Assembly (NCBI GenBank): GCA_965247475.1
Contig: OZ252016.1
Coordinates: forward strand, 682,001 to 746,000
Origin: G965247475 sp965247475
GTDB taxonomy: Bacteria; Chloroflexota; UBA11872
Direction: 5' to 3'
Length of the DNA stretch: 64,000 nt
Within the stretch, counting starts at the first letter, position 1, and each line of letters begins with the position of its first letter. The notes beneath the pieces were generated by a model that was not told where the DNA came from, made no database searches, and saw only the letters and a program-made list of their open reading frames with translations. The position numbers and the translations under genes are program-made. Below are positions 17,980-25,436 of this stretch, piece by piece.

Positions 17980-18641
17980 TGCTGCTCGGAATCGACACCT
18001 CGCAATCGCGTCCGGCGATGGCCCTCATGCGCGGCGATCGAGTCCTGGCCGCCGTCCCCTCGGAGACGTGGCCGGCGCCGCTGGTGGCGCTGTTTCATGA
18101 AGTCTGTCGGCGGGCGCGGATCACGGCCGATCGGGTATTGGACGGACTCGACGCCGTCGCGGTGGCCGTCGGGCCGGGTCGCTACACGAGCCTGCGCAGC
18201 GGCGTGTCCTTTGCCAAGGGCCTCGCCGCCGCGCGCGAGCTTCGGATCGTCGGGGTCCCAACCGAGGCCGCGATCGCCGCGGCGGCCAGGATCGAGCGCG
18301 GCGGCGTCCTGATACCGGCCGGCCGCGACCGCGTCTACCTCACACGCGTGGGAGAGGACGCGCCCGAATTCAGCACGGTGTCCGCGCGAGCCCTTGGCGG
18401 ATGGTCGGATTCCGCGCCGGTCGCCGGTGAGATGACCGACGAGGTCCGCGCGGCGCTGGCCCGGCAGGGAGCCACGGCGATCCCAGTCACGTCCGATGAA
18501 ACGGCGGTTGCCGTCGCCCGGCTGGCACGACGATTGCTCACCGTGGGCCAGGGGCCGGCGACGTACCGCGTCACGCCGCGCTACCTCGCGAGTCCCGTCG
18601 GCGCGGACGCCGTGCCGACGTTAGCGACCGCCCGTGAGTGA
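17979..18641 (+). CDS. tsaB: tRNA t6A synthesis subunit TsaB
   Basis: Inactive ASKHA-fold partner that scaffolds TsaD. 220 residues. Begins MLLGIDTSQSRPAMAL and carries VAVGPGRYTSLRSGVSFAKGL and GVPTEAAI, all family hallmarks. The ATG at 17979 overlaps the tsaE stop; a GTG immediately before it (17976) is also in frame. A frame open from 17778 is a shadow of tsaE. Overlaps rimI by 8 bases. Confidence 0.94.
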   Translation: MLLGIDTSQSRPAMALMRGDRVLAAVPSETWPAPLVALFHEVCRRARITADRVLDGLDAVAVAVGPGRYTSLRSGVSFAKGLAAARELRIVGVPTEAAIAAAARIERGGVLIPAGRDRVYLTRVGEDAPEFSTVSARALGGWSDSAPVAGEMTDEVRAALARQGATAIPVTSDETAVAVARLARRLLTVGQGPATYRVTPRYLASPVGADAVPTLATARE

Positions 18642-19272
18642 CACAGGCTTGGCGACGCGTGAACGGTTCGTCATCGAGCCCATGTCGCTCGACGACATCC
18701 CGCAGGTCCGGCGGATCGAGCGGGCCTCGTTTCCGACGCCGTGGCCGCGCGACTCGTACAAGCGCGAGATCCTCGAGAACGGACGCGCGCGCTACCTGGT
18801 TGTACGGCGTGCCGAGCCGCCGCCGGTCGTCAGGGTGCCGTCGCGCCCGGCGCGGCGCGTGCGCGAGTGGCTGTGGCCGTTTGGCGTGGACGATGAATCC
18901 GACGACATCGTGGCGTTCGGGGGGCTGTGGGTGATAGCCGACGAGGCCCACATCACCACCGTCGCCGTGGGCCCCAGCTACCGTCGCCGCGGCCTCGGCG
19001 AGCTCCTGGTAGTCGAGATGGCGAGATTGAGCATTGAATCCCGGGTCCGGCGGATCACGCTTGAAGTCCGTGTAAGCAATGCGGTCGCGCAGAATCTGTA
19101 TCGGAAGTGCGGTTTCTTCGACCACGAGACGCGGCCCCGCTACTACAGCGACGACTTCGAGGACGCGCTGGTCATGTGGGCCGAGGGCGTGGATTTCCCC
19201 GAGTTCAAGCAGATGGTCGAACGGCGCGCGGATCGGCTGGCGACGAAGCTTCGCTGGGAATCGCGCGTATAG
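18634..19272 (+). CDS. rimI: RimI-like ribosomal protein S18 N-acetyltransferase
   Basis: GNAT acyltransferase of 212 residues. Acetyl-CoA loop VGPSYRRRGLGELL, then VRVSNAVAQNLYRKCGFFDHETRPRYY, which matches RimI. RimI is usually near 150 residues. Here there is an inserted, partly basic segment at about 60-90 (PVVRVPSRPARRVREWLWPF) and a charged C-terminal tail of about 35. Its place between tsaB and tsaD is a classic conserved order. Confidence 0.88.
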   Translation: MSDTGLATRERFVIEPMSLDDIPQVRRIERASFPTPWPRDSYKREILENGRARYLVVRRAEPPPVVRVPSRPARRVREWLWPFGVDDESDDIVAFGGLWVIADEAHITTVAVGPSYRRRGLGELLVVEMARLSIESRVRRITLEVRVSNAVAQNLYRKCGFFDHETRPRYYSDDFEDALVMWAEGVDFPEFKQMVERRADRLATKLRWESRV

Positions 19273-19275
19273 CGC

Positions 19276-20343
19276 ATGCCGGAGCGGCTTAGCGCGTCAT
19301 TCGTTCTCGGCATCGAGACTTCGTGCGACGACACGTCGGTGGCCGTGGTGCGGGATGGATCGGTCGAGCTCGGCCTGGCCGGACAGACGCAAATCGAGCC
19401 TCACGCGCGCCACGGCGGCATCGTTCCCGAGGCCGCCTCACGCATTCACGTCGAGGTCATCGATGCCGTCCTCGACGCGGCCCTGTCGAGGTCCGGCATT
19501 GAGCTTCGCGAAGTCGACGCGGTGGCGGTCACCTACGGTCCGGGGCTTCCCGGTTCGCTGCTCGTCGGCGTGGAGTTCGCCCAGGCGCTGGCCCTGGGGC
19601 TGGACCGGCCACTGGTGCCCGTCAATCACCTGGAAGGACACTTCGCGGCCCCCTGGCTGAGAGCCGAGCCGCCGCCCGAGTACCCGATCGTCGCCTTGAT
19701 CGTGTCCGGCGGGCACACCGAGTTGGTCCACTCGCGCGCGCCGGGTGACTACCGGCTGCTGGGACGAACCCGCGACGACGCCGCCGGCGAAGCGTTCGAC
19801 AAGGTCGGACGTCTGCTCGGCCTGCCGTTCCCTGGTGGTCCGGCGATCGAGGAGGCGGCGCGGCGCACCGACTCCTCGCCTTACAACCTGCCGCGTGCGT
19901 GGATTCGCGGAACCAGCGACTTCAGTTTCAGCGGCCTCAAGACGGCGGTCCTGCGCCTGATCGAGGACCGCCTCGGTCCCGCCGAGATGCGGCGCATTCT
20001 GGGTGCCGCTAGGAGCGCTGGTCCTCGTTCCGGCGACCCCTCGTTCGTCGCCGACGTATCGCTGGCCTTCGAGCTGTCGGTCGTGGACGTTCTGGTGGCG
20101 AAAACGGTCGATGCGGCCAGGCGCCACTCCGCCGCGTCGATCATCGTGACCGGTGGGGTGTCCGCCAACCGGCGCCTGCGCCGGGCGATGCGCGAGGCGG
20201 CGCCGGTTCCGGTCCACGCCCCCGAGTGGCGGCACTGCGGCGACAACGCCGCCATGATCGCGGTCGCCGGCGCCTGGCGCCTCGCGCAAGGTCAGACCGC
20301 CAGGGATCCGGTGGAGATCGAACCGTCGCTGAAGCTCCCCTAG
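19276..20343 (+). CDS. tsaD: tRNA N6-adenosine threonylcarbamoyltransferase TsaD
   Basis: Catalytic subunit that moves the threonylcarbamoyl group to A37 of tRNA. 355 residues. N-terminal LGIETSCDDTSVAVV, the metal site HLEGH with H118 and H122, IVSGGHTELV, GEAFDKVGRLLGLPFPGG and C-terminal TGGVSANRRLR and HCGDNAAMIA with the third metal ligand. The ATG is 4 bases after the rimI stop. Last gene of the t6A operon. Confidence 0.97.
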   Translation: MPERLSASFVLGIETSCDDTSVAVVRDGSVELGLAGQTQIEPHARHGGIVPEAASRIHVEVIDAVLDAALSRSGIELREVDAVAVTYGPGLPGSLLVGVEFAQALALGLDRPLVPVNHLEGHFAAPWLRAEPPPEYPIVALIVSGGHTELVHSRAPGDYRLLGRTRDDAAGEAFDKVGRLLGLPFPGGPAIEEAARRTDSSPYNLPRAWIRGTSDFSFSGLKTAVLRLIEDRLGPAEMRRILGAARSAGPRSGDPSFVADVSLAFELSVVDVLVAKTVDAARRHSAASIIVTGGVSANRRLRRAMREAAPVPVHAPEWRHCGDNAAMIAVAGAWRLAQGQTARDPVEIEPSLKLP

Positions 20344-20392
20344 CTCGGCCGTCGCCTGTCGAGACGCCGGATGCCTGGCCAGCGGTCTAATC

Positions 20393-20440
20393 ACTCCCCC
20401 CATCGAGGGGGAGTCGCGGCAGCCGGCGCCGGCTGCCGCG
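20393..20440. repeat. Paired hairpin: 8-bp inverted repeat abutting a 26-bp perfect palindrome
   Basis: ACTCCCCC (20393-20400) pairs with GGGGGAGT (20407-20414) around a 6-base loop. It is followed at once by a 26-base perfect palindrome (20415-20440) centred on CCGGCGCCGG. It lies between the convergent tsaD and purH genes and may terminate transcription in both directions, but there is no T-tract. Confidence 0.65.
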
Positions 20441-20508
20441 GTGGGGGGCGCCCGTACGCGCGGGCAGGTGGCCCGACCATCAGCTCGGGATGTCTGGTGG
20501 CCCAATCA

Positions 20509-20536
20509 ATCACTCCCCCTCAACGGCGGGAGTGAT
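20509..20536. repeat. Second hairpin repeating the ATCACTCCC arm
   Basis: ATCACTCCC (20509-20517) pairs with GGGAGTGAT (20528-20536). The left arm repeats the AATCACTCCCCC found at 20389-20400. Together the two structures occupy most of the 306-base tsaD-purH gap, which holds no gene. Confidence 0.6.
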
Positions 20537-20649
20537 CTCGAGCGATCCGCGAACGTGGTCGCGCGGCAGCGCCCCGCCTCGCCGACTCCCACTCGATGGA
20601 GCGGGCACTCCGCACGTGCATCCGTCGCTACATCTCCGGAAGGGGTCAG

Positions 20650-22203
20650 CTAGTGCCTGAAGTGGCGCTCGCCGATCAGCACGAGAATCCCGCCGCGCCG
20701 CTCCACCGCCTTGATCACCTCGTCGTCGCGAATCGATCCGGCAACTGACAGGATCGCGCGCACGCCGGCGTCCAGCGCCGTCTCCGGTCCGTCGGCGAAC
20801 GGAAAGTAGGCGTCGGAGATCAGGTAGCTTCCCCGCGCCGCCTCCCCGGCCTGTTCCACCGCGTGGCGAACGGCATTCACCCGATTGACCTGGCCAGAGC
20901 CGAGGCCGATCAGCCGGTTCTCCGCCACCAGCAGGATCGCGTTCGACTTCACGTGCCGGATTGCGCGCAGCCCAAATCGCAGCTGCTCCAGGTCGGCCTC
21001 CGTTGGCCGTGCGCTCGTGACCGCGTGCATCTCCAGGTCCGGCGCGGGGCGGCGGTCTGGGTCCTGGACCAGGTACGCCCGATCCATCCCCCACACGTGC
21101 GCCGATTCGAATCGCAGCGGCTCGCGTTCGTCCGCCGCGTGCCAGCGCATCACCCGCAGGTTCTTGCGGCGTATCAGCCGCTTGAGCGCGTCCGGCTGGT
21201 ATCCGGGGGCGACCATCACGTCGTAGTAGTGGCCCTTCATCGCCGCCACCGTGGCCGCCTCGACGGTCCGATTGAACCCGACGATGCCGCCAAACGCCGA
21301 GACCGGGTCGGCCTCCCGCGCCCGCACGTACGCCTCTGTCTGCGATGTCGGATGCGTCGCGAGGCAGCACGGAATCGTGTGCTTGACGATCGACACCGCG
21401 ATGTCGTCAAAGTCGTTTGCCGACGCCCACGCCGATTGCAAATCGAGGATGTTGATGTACGAGAGCTCCCGGCCGTGCAGCTGCTCGACCGCCGGCAGCT
21501 CGCCGACCCCGAGCTCGGCGGCCCCCGCCGCGTAGAAGGCCGCGGCCTGGTGCGGGTTCTCGCCATAGCGAAGCTCGCGCAGCTTGCGCAGCGGCACGGT
21601 CAGCAGGTCGGGGAAGTCCTGGCCGAGCTCGTGCTGCAGGCTACCCGCGATATGGGCGTCGTAGAACGCGGTGGTTGCGTACGCTTTGGCGGCCAGCTCG
21701 CGCCGCAGGTCGCGTGCATCGCCGTCGGAACCGAGCGCCTCGATCACGCGGTCGTAGTCCGCCGGCTCCACGACGATCCATACGTCGTTGTGGTTCTTGG
21801 CGGCCGCCCGGATCAGCGCCACCCCGCCGATGTCGATGTTCTCGATGATCTCGTCGCGATCCGTCGTGGCCGCGAGCGTGGCCGCGAACGGGTAGAGGTT
21901 CACCGCCACCAGGTCGATCGTGCCGATGTCGAGCGAGTCGAGCTGCCGCAGGTGGTCCGGCGTATCGCGCCGGGCGAGGATGCCCGCGTGGATCGACGGG
22001 TGCAGCGTCTTGACGCGGCCGTCGAGCATCTCCGGCGACCCGGTGACGTCATCGATCTGCCGAACGTCCACGCCGGCCGCGGCGATCGCGGCGGCGGTTC
22101 CCCCGGACGCGACGATCTCCCAGCCGAGGTCCGACAGCGCCTTTGCGAAAGGCTCGAGGCCGGTCTTGTCGTGGACGCTGATCAGCGCGCGCGGCCGGGC
22201 CAT
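20650..22203 (-). CDS. purH: Bifunctional AICAR formyltransferase/IMP cyclohydrolase
   Basis: Catalyses the last two steps to IMP. 517 residues. The N-terminal MGS-like cyclohydrolase domain has RALISVHDKTG, ASGGTA, GSPEMLDGRVKTLHP and NLYPF. The C-terminal transformylase has RYGENPHQ, KHTIPCC, ADPVSAFGG and SDAYFPF. The usual KHxNPCG loop reads KHTIPCC: Lys and His are kept, but Asn is Ile and Gly is Cys. The ATG at 22203 gives the standard N-terminus, 5 bases after purN. Last gene of the purine operon. Confidence 0.96.
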   Translation of the reverse strand: MARPRALISVHDKTGLEPFAKALSDLGWEIVASGGTAAAIAAAGVDVRQIDDVTGSPEMLDGRVKTLHPSIHAGILARRDTPDHLRQLDSLDIGTIDLVAVNLYPFAATLAATTDRDEIIENIDIGGVALIRAAAKNHNDVWIVVEPADYDRVIEALGSDGDARDLRRELAAKAYATTAFYDAHIAGSLQHELGQDFPDLLTVPLRKLRELRYGENPHQAAAFYAAGAAELGVGELPAVEQLHGRELSYINILDLQSAWASANDFDDIAVSIVKHTIPCCLATHPTSQTEAYVRAREADPVSAFGGIVGFNRTVEAATVAAMKGHYYDVMVAPGYQPDALKRLIRRKNLRVMRWHAADEREPLRFESAHVWGMDRAYLVQDPDRRPAPDLEMHAVTSARPTEADLEQLRFGLRAIRHVKSNAILLVAENRLIGLGSGQVNRVNAVRHAVEQAGEAARGSYLISDAYFPFADGPETALDAGVRAILSVAGSIRDDEVIKAVERRGGILVLIGERHFRH

Positions 22204-22208
22204 GGCGC

Positions 22209-22826
22209 CTATTTGGCCTCCGAATCGATCCGAACGGCGCAATCGCGCACGCGCACCCGCCCCTCGGCGAACCATTGGAGCGCCTGCGGATAGATCCGGT
22301 GCTCCTCCGCAAGAATGCGGTCGGCGAGCGTCTCCACCGTGTCGCCGGGCAATACCGGCACGGCCGCCTGGGCGACGATGGGACCGGCGTCGACGTCATT
22401 CGTCACGATGTGCACCGTGCACCCGCTGATCTTCACGCCGGCCCCGAGCGCGTCCGCCTGCGGCGCCATCGTGCCGCCGAACGCGGGCAGCAGCGACGGG
22501 TGGATGTTCACAATCCGGTTCGGGTACGCGGCGACCAGTTCGGCAGTCAGGATCGCGGTGAACCCGGCCAGCGCGACCAGCTCCACGTCGGCCTCCCGCA
22601 GGATGGTCAGCATCCGGCGCTGCTGCAAGTCGCGGTTTGGAAACGCGTCCCGTGGCACGACGTGCGCCGGCACATCGAATCCATCCGCCACGTCCAGAAC
22701 GGCGGCGCCTTCGCGATTGCAGATGAGGACGGCCGCCTCGGCCGTGAGCCGCCGATCGTGGATCGCGCGCAGAATCGCGCGGGCGTTGGTGCCGCGCCCG
22801 GACGCCAAGATCCCGATTCGGATCAT
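22209..22826 (-). CDS. purN: Phosphoribosylglycinamide formyltransferase
   Basis: Transfers formyl from 10-formyl-tetrahydrofolate to GAR, step 3 of purine synthesis. 205 residues. IGILASGRGTNARAI at the start, NIHPSLLPAF with the catalytic Asn-His pair, and TNDVDAGPIVAQ with the catalytic Asp. The ATG at 22826 matches the family N-terminus exactly; a longer open frame to 22919 runs into purM. 16 bases after the purM stop. Confidence 0.96.
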   Translation of the reverse strand: MIRIGILASGRGTNARAILRAIHDRRLTAEAAVLICNREGAAVLDVADGFDVPAHVVPRDAFPNRDLQQRRMLTILREADVELVALAGFTAILTAELVAAYPNRIVNIHPSLLPAFGGTMAPQADALGAGVKISGCTVHIVTNDVDAGPIVAQAAVPVLPGDTVETLADRILAEEHRIYPQALQWFAEGRVRVRDCAVRIDSEAK

Positions 22827-22842
22827 GGGCGCCCCGCAACCC

Positions 22843-23823
22843 TCACACGGCCTCCAGTTCCACCGGCGGGCCGGTGCGCGCGACGATCTCGCCCGCCACG
22901 AAAGACCCCTCGATCTCACGCTGCAGCGTGTCCGACGCCTCCGGGGCGGCGATGATCACCATGCCGACGCCCATGTTGAAGACGCGGAACATCTCGGCGT
23001 CGGCAACGTCCTGATCGCGCTGGATCACGTCGAACACTGGCGGCCTGGGCCATGCGCCGGGGCGCAGGCGGGCCGCCAGCGACTCGGGCAGGACGCGGGG
23101 GATATTCTCGATCAGCCCGCCTCCGGTGATGTGCGCGGCCGCGCGCACACCGGGCGTCTCGAACGCTCTCGCCAGCTCGGCCTGATAGGAGACATGGGGC
23201 GCGAGCAGCGCCGCGCGCAGCGATTGCCCTCCGACCGGCGTATCGGCATCCAGATGGGCCGCCACCCGCCCCGCCAGGCTGTATCCGTTGGAATGAGGGC
23301 CGGATGAGGGAAGCCCGACGCACACGTCGCCGACCGCGACGGTCGCGGGGTCCGGGAGATCGGAGCGCTCGGCGATCCCGATCATCGTTCCGACCAGATC
23401 GTAGGCGCCCGGCCGATAGGTTCGTGGGAGCTGCGCGCTCTCGCCGCCGATGAAGTCCGCGCCAGCGGCGACCAATGCGTCGGCCATGCCTTCCACCAGC
23501 CGCCGGACCACCGCCGGATCGAGTTCCTCGGCCGCCACGTAGTCGAGGAACGCCAGCGGACGCGCATTCTGCACCGCCACATCGTTCAGGCAGTGGTGCA
23601 CGATGTCGCGCCCGGCGCCCTCCGGATCGTCCCACTCGATCGCCAGCGCCAGCTTGGTGCCGAGTGAGTCCGTGCTCGCGACCAGGACCGGATCGCGGTA
23701 GCCGGCCGGGACTCGAAACCCACCGGCGAACGCGCCGAACCCCTGCACGAGACGATCGGTCGCGGTCGCTTCAACCGCCCGGCGGAGCCCATCCTTGACG
23801 CGCCGGTTGTGATCGATATCCAC
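22843..23823 (-). CDS. purM: Phosphoribosylformylglycinamidine cyclo-ligase, start codon uncertain
   Basis: AIR synthetase, step 5 of purine synthesis. 326 residues from GTG 23823. Motifs: TDSLGTKL, HHCLNDVAVQNARPLAFLDY, GGESAQLP, GLPSSGPHSNGYSL, HITGGGL and FNMGVGM. Family members begin with YKxAGVDIDAGN; here the in-frame codons upstream of the GTG read TTAYAASG directly before VDIDHN. The conserved N-terminus therefore begins before any ATG, GTG or TTG. AGGGGA at about 23851-23856 is spaced correctly for initiation at the ACG codons near 23843-23850. It sits 50 bases after the purF stop. Confidence 0.94.
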   Translation of the reverse strand: MDIDHNRRVKDGLRRAVEATATDRLVQGFGAFAGGFRVPAGYRDPVLVASTDSLGTKLALAIEWDDPEGAGRDIVHHCLNDVAVQNARPLAFLDYVAAEELDPAVVRRLVEGMADALVAAGADFIGGESAQLPRTYRPGAYDLVGTMIGIAERSDLPDPATVAVGDVCVGLPSSGPHSNGYSLAGRVAAHLDADTPVGGQSLRAALLAPHVSYQAELARAFETPGVRAAAHITGGGLIENIPRVLPESLAARLRPGAWPRPPVFDVIQRDQDVADAEMFRVFNMGVGMVIIAAPEASDTLQREIEGSFVAGEIVARTGPPVELEAV

Positions 23824-23873
23824 CCCCGACGCCGCGTAGGCCGTCGTCGTATCCCCTGTGCCTCGTGACGCGG

Positions 23874-25436
23874 TTACTGGCCCTCTGCCTCCTCCGCGTG
23901 GAGCACCGATGCCTGACGTGGGAATACCGGTGCGGTTTCCAGGTTCTCGGGCCGTTCCAGCGCGAACTTGTCAAACGTGAGCTGCACGTCGATTGGGTAC
24001 TCGTGCGTAAAGCAGCCCAGGCACAAGGCATTCCTGCCCTGGCCGATCGTCGCTACCAGGTTGTCGACCGTCAGGTATTCCAGGCTGTCCGCGCCCAGCG
24101 ATTGACGGATCGCGTTCGTCGCTTGCTTGTGCGCGATGAGCTCGCCGGGATCTGGGATGTCGATGCCAAGGAAGCAGGGCCAGCGGATCGGCGGCGCCGT
24201 GATTCGCACGTGGACTTCGGCGGCCTGGCCCTGTTCGCGCAGCAGCCGGACCAGCGCGGCCTGCGTCGTGCCGCGAACGATGCTGTCGTCCACCATCACC
24301 ACCCGCTTGCCGCGGGTGACCTCGGGCAACGTGTTGAACTTCAGGCGCACGCCCAGGTGCCGCAGGCGCGGCGTCGGCTCGATGAACGTTCGCCCGATAT
24401 AGCGGTTGCGCACGAAGCCGTCCGCGTAGGGCAGGCCGGACTCCTCGGCATACCCGGTGGCGGCCGCGATCGCCGAGTCCGGCACGCCGATCACGAGATC
24501 GGCGGCAACCGGTCGCTGCCGCGCCAGATAACGCCCCATCGCCCGTCGAACGGCGTGCACGCTGGCGCCGCCAAGCACCGAATCCGGTCGCGAGAAATAG
24601 ATGTACTCGAACGCGCAGGTCGCGTGGCGCAGCGGCAGTTCTATGCGGTTCGACTGCAGGCCGTCATCGTCGATCGCGATCACTTCGCCGGGCCGGACAT
24701 CCCGCTCGAAGCTGGCGCCGATGGCGTCGAGCGCGCAGGTCTCCGAGGCGATCACCCAGGTTCCATTGATCTTGCCGATCGAAAGCGGCCGGTTCCCCAT
24801 TCCGTCCCGCGCCGCGATCAGTTGGGTCGGCGTAGCGATGATCAAGCAGAACGATCCGCTCAGCCGCGGCATCACATGGCGCACGCGCTCGGCGATCGTC
24901 TTGCCCGGCGCCACGGCGATCAGGTCCGCGATCACTGCCGAATCGGTGGTCGCCGATGCCGCTCGCCCGTCGACCGCGTATTCGCTCCGCAGCGCCAGCG
25001 CGTTGACGATGTTTCCGTTGTGGCCGAGCGCGATCGGCCCGATGTCGGTGTCCCGCAAGACCGGCTGGATGTTCGCGGCGTTGCTGGAGCCCGCGGTCGA
25101 GTAGCGGCAATGCCCGATCGCCAGATGCCCCTTGAGCCGGGCGAGCCGGTGCTCCGAGAACACGCGCGAGACCAGGCCCATGCGGCGCTCGGCGTGCACG
25201 CGAGTCCCGTCACCGACCGCGATTCCGGCGCTTTCTTGCCCTCGGTGCTGGACGGAGTACAGCGCGAAGTACGTCTGGATCGCGGCATCGTCCGACGTGC
25301 CGTAGGTGCCGATCACGCCGCAGGCCTCGCGCAGCCGCGGTGGTCCGGCTGGCGCGGCGGGCTCGTAAATCGGGCCGGGATGGCGCTGCACGCGGTGGCG
25401 TCTCGCTGTACCTCGCCCGTGGTCCATGTTAGCCAT
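23874..25436 (-). CDS. purF: Amidophosphoribosyltransferase (Fe-S, propeptide-containing type)
   Basis: First committed step of purine synthesis, making phosphoribosylamine from PRPP and glutamine. 520 residues with a glutamine-amidotransferase domain whose nucleophile is C39 in REACGVIG. The 38 residues before it are Arg/Pro-rich and presumably removed; the B. subtilis propeptide is only 11 residues. The PRPP loop is VVMVDDSIVRGTT. Four likely Fe-S cysteines match the B. subtilis class: HATCAFEY, RWPCFLG and CLGC. ATG 25436 overlaps the purL stop; ATG 25427 is equally in frame. Confidence 0.96.
   Translation of the reverse strand: MANMDHGRGTARRHRVQRHPGPIYEPAAPAGPPRLREACGVIGTYGTSDDAAIQTYFALYSVQHRGQESAGIAVGDGTRVHAERRMGLVSRVFSEHRLARLKGHLAIGHCRYSTAGSSNAANIQPVLRDTDIGPIALGHNGNIVNALALRSEYAVDGRAASATTDSAVIADLIAVAPGKTIAERVRHVMPRLSGSFCLIIATPTQLIAARDGMGNRPLSIGKINGTWVIASETCALDAIGASFERDVRPGEVIAIDDDGLQSNRIELPLRHATCAFEYIYFSRPDSVLGGASVHAVRRAMGRYLARQRPVAADLVIGVPDSAIAAATGYAEESGLPYADGFVRNRYIGRTFIEPTPRLRHLGVRLKFNTLPEVTRGKRVVMVDDSIVRGTTQAALVRLLREQGQAAEVHVRITAPPIRWPCFLGIDIPDPGELIAHKQATNAIRQSLGADSLEYLTVDNLVATIGQGRNALCLGCFTHEYPIDVQLTFDKFALERPENLETAPVFPRQASVLHAEEAEGQ

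Noticed and set aside
20863..22293. 476-residue open frame antisense to purH
   Set aside because: High GC creates long antisense frames; composition is Arg/Val/His-rich, it has no family features and lies wholly over purH.
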